Of a DNA stretch of 13,885 bases, positions 7,364-12,448 are shown piece by piece (within the stretch, counting starts at the first letter, position 1; each line of letters begins with the position of its first letter). Below the pieces are notes generated by a model that was not told the DNA's origin, made no database searches, and worked only from the letters and a program-made list of their open reading frames with translations. The stretch is from Candidatus Omnitrophota bacterium. GTDB lineage: Bacteria > Omnitrophota > Gorgyraeia > Zapsychrales > Zapsychraceae. The stretch covers positions 1 through 13,885 of the forward strand of contig JACRHQ010000015.1 in NCBI GenBank assembly GCA_016217585.1. Direction: 5' to 3'. Position numbers and translations under genes: made by a program.

Positions 7364-9055
7364 GTGGACATTCAGCAATTCGCCCGGCGCATGATGGAAG
7401 TCCTGCCGCAGTGCCGGCGGGGATTTTTTCGCTACGAGCACGGATATATTTCGTGCGGCAAGATCAGCCTGCCGCAATTCGACGCCCTGGAATACCTTTT
7501 CCATCGCAAGCATTGCCTGATGACCGAACTGGCCAGGGCCTTCCACATCTCCAAACCCGCCGCGACGGGGTTGATCGACCGGCTGATCGCCCAGAAAATG
7601 GTGGAACGTATCCTGAGCGACAAAGACCGCCGGGTTGTGATGGTGCGCCTGACCGCCAAAGGCCGGGGGGTCGTCCGCGGCGTTTCCGAGCACCGCCGCC
7701 GCAGCTTCATGAAAGTTTTCGCGCGTATTTCCCCCGACGACCGGCGTCAGCACGTCAAGATCCTCGAGCAGGTGGTCAAAATCCTCAACGAAAAGACATT
7801 GGTGATGGTGGTTCTCATCGGCGCCGGCATGATGTTTTCTTTGTCGGCCAGGGCGCAAGAGCTGTCGGCCGCCGCGCCCCGGGAGTTCACGCTGAAGGAG
7901 TGTTATGAGCTGGCGCTCAAGCGCAGTGAAACGCTGGCGGCCGCCCGACAGGCCGTCGAGGAAGCGCGGGGCCGGTTCCTGCAGTCTTTAAGCGGTGTCC
8001 TGCCCGACGTTTCTTTCAATTATTCGAAAACATATAACCAGGGCCTGGCCGACGAACGGGAAGGCAAGTTCACCTTCAGCCAGCCGCTTTTCTCGGGGTT
8101 TAAGGAGTTCGCGGCCATCGCGGCGGCGAAGGCCCAGGGCCGCCAGGTGCGCCAGGAAGAACTCCGCGCGCGCCAGCTTTTGTTCGCCGATGTCTCCGAC
8201 GCTTTTTATTATTATGGTTTTCATCAGGAGCACCTGAAATTGACTCAAGCGATAGTCCAGGCGCTTGACGAGCGTGTTGAGGAGTTGAAAAAACGCGTGG
8301 AGCTGGGCCGTTCGCGGGCGAGCGAGCCGGCCAGCGCCATGGCGCGTCTTCGCCGGGCGCAGGCGCAGGCCGAGCAAACGCGCGGCGACCTGGGCGTCGG
8401 CCGCGCGCTTCTGGAATTTTTGACGGGTATCACGGTGGAGGCTGTCCAGGACGACGACACATTCCCGTTGTTGGCGCAAGCCGGGGCGGACCTGACGGCG
8501 TACGCCGGGCGGCGGCCGGACGTACTGGCGGCCGGGGAGGCGGTTACGGTTGCCAGGAAAAAGGTGACGGTCGCCCGGGCCGGCTACTGGCCCAGCGCCC
8601 ATGTCGAGGGGAACGCGTACACCGAGAAAGCTTCCGCGAGTACCGCCCCGACCCCGGGCATGGACGTGAGCCTGAAGGTCAGCGTGCCGATCTTCGACGG
8701 CGCGGAAACTCCGGGGAAAGTCAGGGAAGCCGCGGCATTGGCCCAAGAGGCCGAACTCGAATATAGCAGAATATCCCGTGAGGCCCTGAAGGAAATCCGT
8801 CAGGCGTACGCGCGCTGGGAGTCCTCCTCCAAACGGGTGGAGGCGCTCCAGAAGGCCGTGGATGCCGCCGAGGAAAATTACAAACTTCAGCTGGCGGATT
8901 TTCAGGTCAGCATGGTCAATAACCTCGACGTGTTGCAGGCGCTGGCGGACCTGGAAGATGTCCGCCGGGATTACATCAGCGCCTTGACGGACATGAAACG
9001 GTTTTACTGGGATTTCAAGGTAAAGACGGGGGACCTGGACGATGTCCATCTCTGA
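7364..9055 (+). CDS. MarR regulator fused in one frame to a TolC-like outer-membrane efflux protein
   Basis: One open frame of 563 residues holds two complete modules. Residues 1-144 are a full MarR protein: LPQFDALEYLF, LMTELARAFHISKPAATGLI (52-71, recognition helix), DRLIAQKMVER and the wing SDKDRRVVMVRLT (85-97). Residues 145-164 (TLVMVVLIGAGMMFSLSARA) look like a signal peptide with an A-R-A cleavage site before Q165. Residues 175-555 are a TolC/OEP channel with its two repeats (FTLKECYELALKRSE; second repeat from about L377) and long coiled-coil helices. GTG 7364 is preceded by GGAG at good spacing. An internal ATG at 7805 (M148), or GTG 7802 or TTG 7799, could start a separate channel protein, but no ribosome site is obvious and the signal peptide would lack its basic N-region. 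Alternatives are a lost stop codon with signal-peptide release, or a sequencing frameshift near 7795. The gene overlaps the RND gene by 14 bases. Confidence 0.85.
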   Translation: MDIQQFARRMMEVLPQCRRGFFRYEHGYISCGKISLPQFDALEYLFHRKHCLMTELARAFHISKPAATGLIDRLIAQKMVERILSDKDRRVVMVRLTAKGRGVVRGVSEHRRRSFMKVFARISPDDRRQHVKILEQVVKILNEKTLVMVVLIGAGMMFSLSARAQELSAAAPREFTLKECYELALKRSETLAAARQAVEEARGRFLQSLSGVLPDVSFNYSKTYNQGLADEREGKFTFSQPLFSGFKEFAAIAAAKAQGRQVRQEELRARQLLFADVSDAFYYYGFHQEHLKLTQAIVQALDERVEELKKRVELGRSRASEPASAMARLRRAQAQAEQTRGDLGVGRALLEFLTGITVEAVQDDDTFPLLAQAGADLTAYAGRRPDVLAAGEAVTVARKKVTVARAGYWPSAHVEGNAYTEKASASTAPTPGMDVSLKVSVPIFDGAETPGKVREAAALAQEAELEYSRISREALKEIRQAYARWESSSKRVEALQKAVDAAEENYKLQLADFQVSMVNNLDVLQALADLEDVRRDYISALTDMKRFYWDFKVKTGDLDDVHL

Positions 9056-12000
9056 TATCTCCATCCGCCGGCCCGTCATGGGCTGGATGATGATGCTGGG
9101 GCTGATGATCTTCGGCTGGATCAGTTTCCGGTCCATGGGGATCAGCCAGCTGCCCAACGTCGAGTTTCCGGTCATCTCGGTCAGCGTTTCGTGGGAGGGG
9201 ACCGCGCCGGAGGTCATGGAGTCCGACGTGGTGGACGTGATCGAACAGTCGATCATGACCGTCCAGGGCGTCAAGGACATTTCGTCTTCCGTCCGCCAGG
9301 GCCAGGCCACGATCACGGTGGAGCTGGAACTGGGCCGGGACGTGGACGTGGCGGTGCAGGAGGTCCAGACCAAGATCGCGCAGGCGCAGCGGCTCTTGCC
9401 CAACGACATCGACCCGCCGATCGTGATCAAGCAGAACCCGGCGGAACAGCCCATCATCTGGCTGGTCCTGCGCGGGGAGCGCTCGCCGCGCGAACTGATG
9501 GAATACGTGCAGGACCATCTCCAGGACCAGTTTGCCACGGTCAGCGGCGTGGGGGAAGTATCCCTGGGAGGGTTTGTTGACCCGAACCTGAGGGTCTGGG
9601 TGGACCGGGAGAAGCTGTTGCAATACCAGCTGACCGTCCAGGACGTGATCGACGCGATCGAAAAGGAGCACGCCGAATTGCCCGCCGGGCGCATCGAGAC
9701 GCCGCAGACCGAGCAGAACGTCCGGGCCATGGGCGAGGCGGCCAGCGTCGAAGACTTCGGCAATATCCGCATCCCGCAGCGCGCCGGGCGGCCCGTTTAC
9801 ACGCCGATTTATTTGAAAGACGTCGCCGTGGTCGAAGACGGCCTGGCGGACGTCCGCCGCATTTCCCGCAGCGATTTCAAGACCGCCATCGGCCTGGGGA
9901 TCCGCAAGCAGACCGGCAGCAATGAAGTGGAGGTCGCCAGGGCTGTCTTCAAGAAACTGGAGAAGGTGCGCGCGCGCCTCCCGCAGGGGATGCAGCTTGA
10001 CGCCGTGGTCAACCGCAGCAAATTTATCGAAGACTCCATCCATGAACTGAACATCACATTGATTTTATCGGCCGTCGTCACGTCGCTGGTCTGCTGGCTT
10101 TTTTTAGGGTCCTGGAGCGCGACGCTGAACATCTTGCTGGCCATCCCCGTCTCGATCCTCGGCGCGTTTATGGTCATCAGGTTCGCCGGGTTCACGCTCA
10201 ATACCTTCACGATCCTGGGGCTGTCGCTCGCCATCGGCATGGTTGTCGACGACGCGATCATGGTGCTGGAGAACATCACCCGTTACCGGGAAATGGGGCA
10301 TTCCGCCGTCGAGGGCGCGAGCCGGGGCGCGCGGCAGATCAGTTTCGCGGCGACGGCCTCCACGGCGGCCATCATCGCCATTTTTCTCCCCATCGTGTTC
10401 ATGCAGGGGATCATGGGAAAATTTTTCTACGAATTCGGCGTGACGATCTCCGCGGCGGTGGCGATCTCATTGTTCGAGGCGCTGGTCTTTACGCCGATGC
10501 GCTGCGCCCAGTTTTTGAGGGTGGGGGAACACCAGTCCCGGTTCGGCCGTCAGGTGGACGGGCTGTTCCGCCGGCTGGCCTCCGGCTACAAAAAGTATCT
10601 TGAGACGGCCTTGCGCCGGCGCCGGCTGGTCGTCGCCGGCGCGATAGCGCTCTTCGTCGCCTCTCTGGGGGTCGCCGGGCTTTTGCGCAAAGAGTTCGTG
10701 CCGCCGCAGGACCAGAGCATGATTTTTTGCACCCTGCGCACGGCCCCGGGGTCGTCGATAAAATTTACCAGCGAGCGTTTCAAGGAGGCGGAGAAAATCG
10801 TCGCCGCGCGTCCGGAGGTAAAAAGCTATTTCGCGGCCATCGGCGGGTTCCAGGGCGGGGAGTCGAACCGCGGGATCATTTTTGTCAACCTGAAATATCC
10901 GCACGACCGGCCGGTTGTCCCGCCGAACAGAAAGGCGTTGTCGCAAAAAGAGCTGATGAATATCTTCCGTGAGGAATTGAACAAAATTCCGGGGATCAAA
11001 GCGGCCATGCAGGACTTGTCGTTAAGCGGGTTCTCCGCCCAGCGCGGGTTCCCCATCGAGCTGACCGTGCGCGGCCCCGACTGGGACCGGCTGGTCGCCC
11101 TCACGAACAAAATGCAGGACCAGATGCGCCAGGGCGGTCTGATGGTCGACGTGAATACGGATTATCTGACGGGGTCCAAGGAGGTCCGGGTCATCCCCGA
11201 CCGCGTTAAAGCCGCCGGGCGGGGGGTGAGCGTGGAGACGATCGGCAAGGCCATCGACGCGCTGATCGGCGGCCGACGCGTGGGCAAATACACGCATAAC
11301 GGCCGGCGTTACGACATCCGCGTGCGGTTGAAACCGGAGCAGCGTCTCAACCCGGAGGACATTACCAGCATTTATGTGTGGAATAACCAGGGGGAAATGG
11401 TCCAGCTCAAGGACGTTGTTGCGGTCGAGCAAAAGGACGCCTCTTTGAACATCACCCGCCGCGGCCGCGAGCGGGCGATCACCATCGACGCCAACGTGGC
11501 GCCGGGCAAGTCGCAGTCCGACGCCATCGCCGCGGCGCAGCGCGTCGCCAAAGACGTCTTGCCCGAGGGGTATGACGCCGTCCTGGGTGGCAGTTCGCAG
11601 GCCTTCCAGGAATCGAACCGGAGTTTTATATTCGTGTTCGTCATGGGCATCGTCGTGGCGTATATGGTCCTGGCGTCCCAGTTCAACAGCTACCTCCATC
11701 CTTTGACGATCCTGATGGCGCTGCCGTTCAGCATCTCCGGCGCCCTGGCCGCGCTGTGGCTGACGGGGCAGTCCCTGAACATTTACAGCATCATCGGGGT
11801 CGTCCTCCTGATGGGGATCGTCAAGAAGAATTCGATCTTGCTCGTCGAGTTTACCAACCAGCTGCGCGCGCAGGGCAAAGGCGTGTCCGAGGCCGTCCTG
11901 GAAGCCTGTCCCATCCGTCTGCGTCCGATCCTGATGACGTCTTTAGCCACGATCGTGGCGGCCGTCCCGCCGGCGCTGGCGCTGGGCCCCGGCGCCGAGG

Positions 12001-12116
12001 TGCGCATCCCGATGTCGATCGCCGTCATCGGCGGGGTCCTTGTCTCGACGCTGTTGACCTTGTTCGTCGTTCCCTGCGTTTATATGTTCTTCACGCGCTT
12101 TGAGCGGCGCAAATAA
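9042..12116 (+). CDS. RND multidrug-type efflux pump, HAE1/AcrB family
   Basis: A 1024-residue inner-membrane proton antiporter of normal AcrB-family length. It opens with ISIRRPVMGWMMMLGLMIFG (TM1), has two large periplasmic loops (roughly 30-335 and 560-870) and two blocks of TM helices. The proton-relay residues are present: D403-D404 in GMVVDDAIMVLENI (TM4), K929 in GIVKKNSILLVEF (TM10) and R961 in LRPILMTSLATI (TM11). The start ATG sits inside the end of the MarR-TolC gene, preceded by GGGGGA at 9028-9033. The neighbouring TolC domain would supply the outer-membrane channel, and the MarR domain local control. HAE1 pumps normally need a periplasmic adaptor (AcrA type), and none is encoded in this window. 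The substrate range is not readable. Confidence 0.94.
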   Translation: MSISDISIRRPVMGWMMMLGLMIFGWISFRSMGISQLPNVEFPVISVSVSWEGTAPEVMESDVVDVIEQSIMTVQGVKDISSSVRQGQATITVELELGRDVDVAVQEVQTKIAQAQRLLPNDIDPPIVIKQNPAEQPIIWLVLRGERSPRELMEYVQDHLQDQFATVSGVGEVSLGGFVDPNLRVWVDREKLLQYQLTVQDVIDAIEKEHAELPAGRIETPQTEQNVRAMGEAASVEDFGNIRIPQRAGRPVYTPIYLKDVAVVEDGLADVRRISRSDFKTAIGLGIRKQTGSNEVEVARAVFKKLEKVRARLPQGMQLDAVVNRSKFIEDSIHELNITLILSAVVTSLVCWLFLGSWSATLNILLAIPVSILGAFMVIRFAGFTLNTFTILGLSLAIGMVVDDAIMVLENITRYREMGHSAVEGASRGARQISFAATASTAAIIAIFLPIVFMQGIMGKFFYEFGVTISAAVAISLFEALVFTPMRCAQFLRVGEHQSRFGRQVDGLFRRLASGYKKYLETALRRRRLVVAGAIALFVASLGVAGLLRKEFVPPQDQSMIFCTLRTAPGSSIKFTSERFKEAEKIVAARPEVKSYFAAIGGFQGGESNRGIIFVNLKYPHDRPVVPPNRKALSQKELMNIFREELNKIPGIKAAMQDLSLSGFSAQRGFPIELTVRGPDWDRLVALTNKMQDQMRQGGLMVDVNTDYLTGSKEVRVIPDRVKAAGRGVSVETIGKAIDALIGGRRVGKYTHNGRRYDIRVRLKPEQRLNPEDITSIYVWNNQGEMVQLKDVVAVEQKDASLNITRRGRERAITIDANVAPGKSQSDAIAAAQRVAKDVLPEGYDAVLGGSSQAFQESNRSFIFVFVMGIVVAYMVLASQFNSYLHPLTILMALPFSISGALAALWLTGQSLNIYSIIGVVLLMGIVKKNSILLVEFTNQLRAQGKGVSEAVLEACPIRLRPILMTSLATIVAAVPPALALGPGAEVRIPMSIAVIGGVLVSTLLTLFVVPCVYMFFTRFERRK

Positions 12117-12183
12117 TGTAGCCTTCCGGGCAGATCCCGCCGGACAGATTCACCGAAGCCCCGCCCCGCAAGCCACCGCCCGC

Positions 12184-12211
12184 TTGACATCTTCTTAAAA
12201 TATGGCATACT
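12184..12211 (+). promoter_or_regulatory. promoter-like sequence upstream of the large secreted-protein gene
   Basis: TTGACA at 12184-12189 and CATACT at 12206-12211 are separated by 16 bases. If used, transcription starts near 12218, inside the palindrome, giving a leader of about 230 bases before the ATG at 12449. Confidence 0.6.
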
Positions 12212-12247
12212 TCTTTCACCTGTGACTTGAAGTCACAGGTGAAAGAA
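12211..12247. repeat. 37-base palindrome with 18-base arms
   Basis: TTCTTTCACCTGTGACTT (12211-12228) and its exact reverse complement (12230-12247) flank a single G. The repeat overlaps the last base of the -10 box and the predicted start site, so it could be an operator, an extruding cruciform or, as RNA, a very stable hairpin at the 5' end of the transcript. Neither strand has a T-run after it, which argues against an intrinsic terminator. A mobile palindromic element is also possible. Confidence 0.75.
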
Positions 12248-12344
12248 CCCCGATGAGCATGGCAAAATTGTCCAGGATTTTTCAGCACGGATAAAAGTCA
12301 ATAAAAAATCCGGGAGAATTTTGCCATATCTCGCGAATCGGGGT
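12247..12344 (+). promoter_or_regulatory. long nested hairpin in the leader
   Basis: Four nested complementary pairs of segments can form one imperfect stem. They are ACCCCGAT (12247-12254) with ATCGGGGT (12337-12344), ATGGCAAAATT (12259-12269) with AATTTTGCCAT (12317-12327), TCC (12271-12273) with GGA (12313-12315), and GGATTTTT (12275-12282) with AAAAATCC (12304-12311). This leaves a loop of about 21 bases. It could be a structured 5' leader or an insertion-like (MITE-type) remnant. I recognise no known riboswitch class. Confidence 0.6.
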
Positions 12345-12359
12345 AACCAATTTATTTCT

Positions 12360-12413
12360 CTGCAGTTATAAACACTTCCGGGGACGGCAGGGTTTATACG
12401 GATAGTTCTGCAG
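12360..12413 (+). promoter_or_regulatory. third leader hairpin close to the start codon
   Basis: CTGCAG (12360-12365) can pair with CTGCAG (12408-12413), and TATAAAC (12367-12373) with GTTTATA (12392-12398). It ends 35 bases before the ATG. Its pairing is weaker than that of the two upstream structures. Confidence 0.4.
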
Positions 12414-12448
12414 GACATCGCACTATTATCATATAACCCAGGGTTCCC

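Larger units (their letters stand above)
12117..12448. other. 332-base non-coding region with promoter and nested inverted repeats
   Basis: No convincing gene lies here on either strand. The region holds a promoter-like pair (12184-12211), a 37-base near-perfect palindrome (12211-12247), a long nested imperfect hairpin (12247-12344) and a third hairpin (12360-12413), described separately. A short GC stem TCCGG/CCGGA just after the RND stop has no T-run, so I do not call a terminator. Confidence 0.7.

Noticed and set aside
7988..9772. 594-codon open frame on the minus strand
   Set aside because: It lies antisense to the TolC domain and the RND gene, both of which have unmistakable family motifs. 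Its translation has no recognisable domain and looks like a GC-rich shadow frame.
9015..10043. 342-codon open frame on the minus strand
   Set aside because: It is antisense to the AcrB-like pump, with low-complexity H/D/R-rich translation and no family resemblance.
12211..12247. intrinsic terminator for the RND operon
   Set aside because: The hairpin is strong, but no T-run follows it on either strand, and it overlaps a promoter-like -10 box.
12247..12344. known riboswitch class such as c-di-GMP or SAM
   Set aside because: I could not match conserved core motifs of any class I know. Only nested complementarity is supported.
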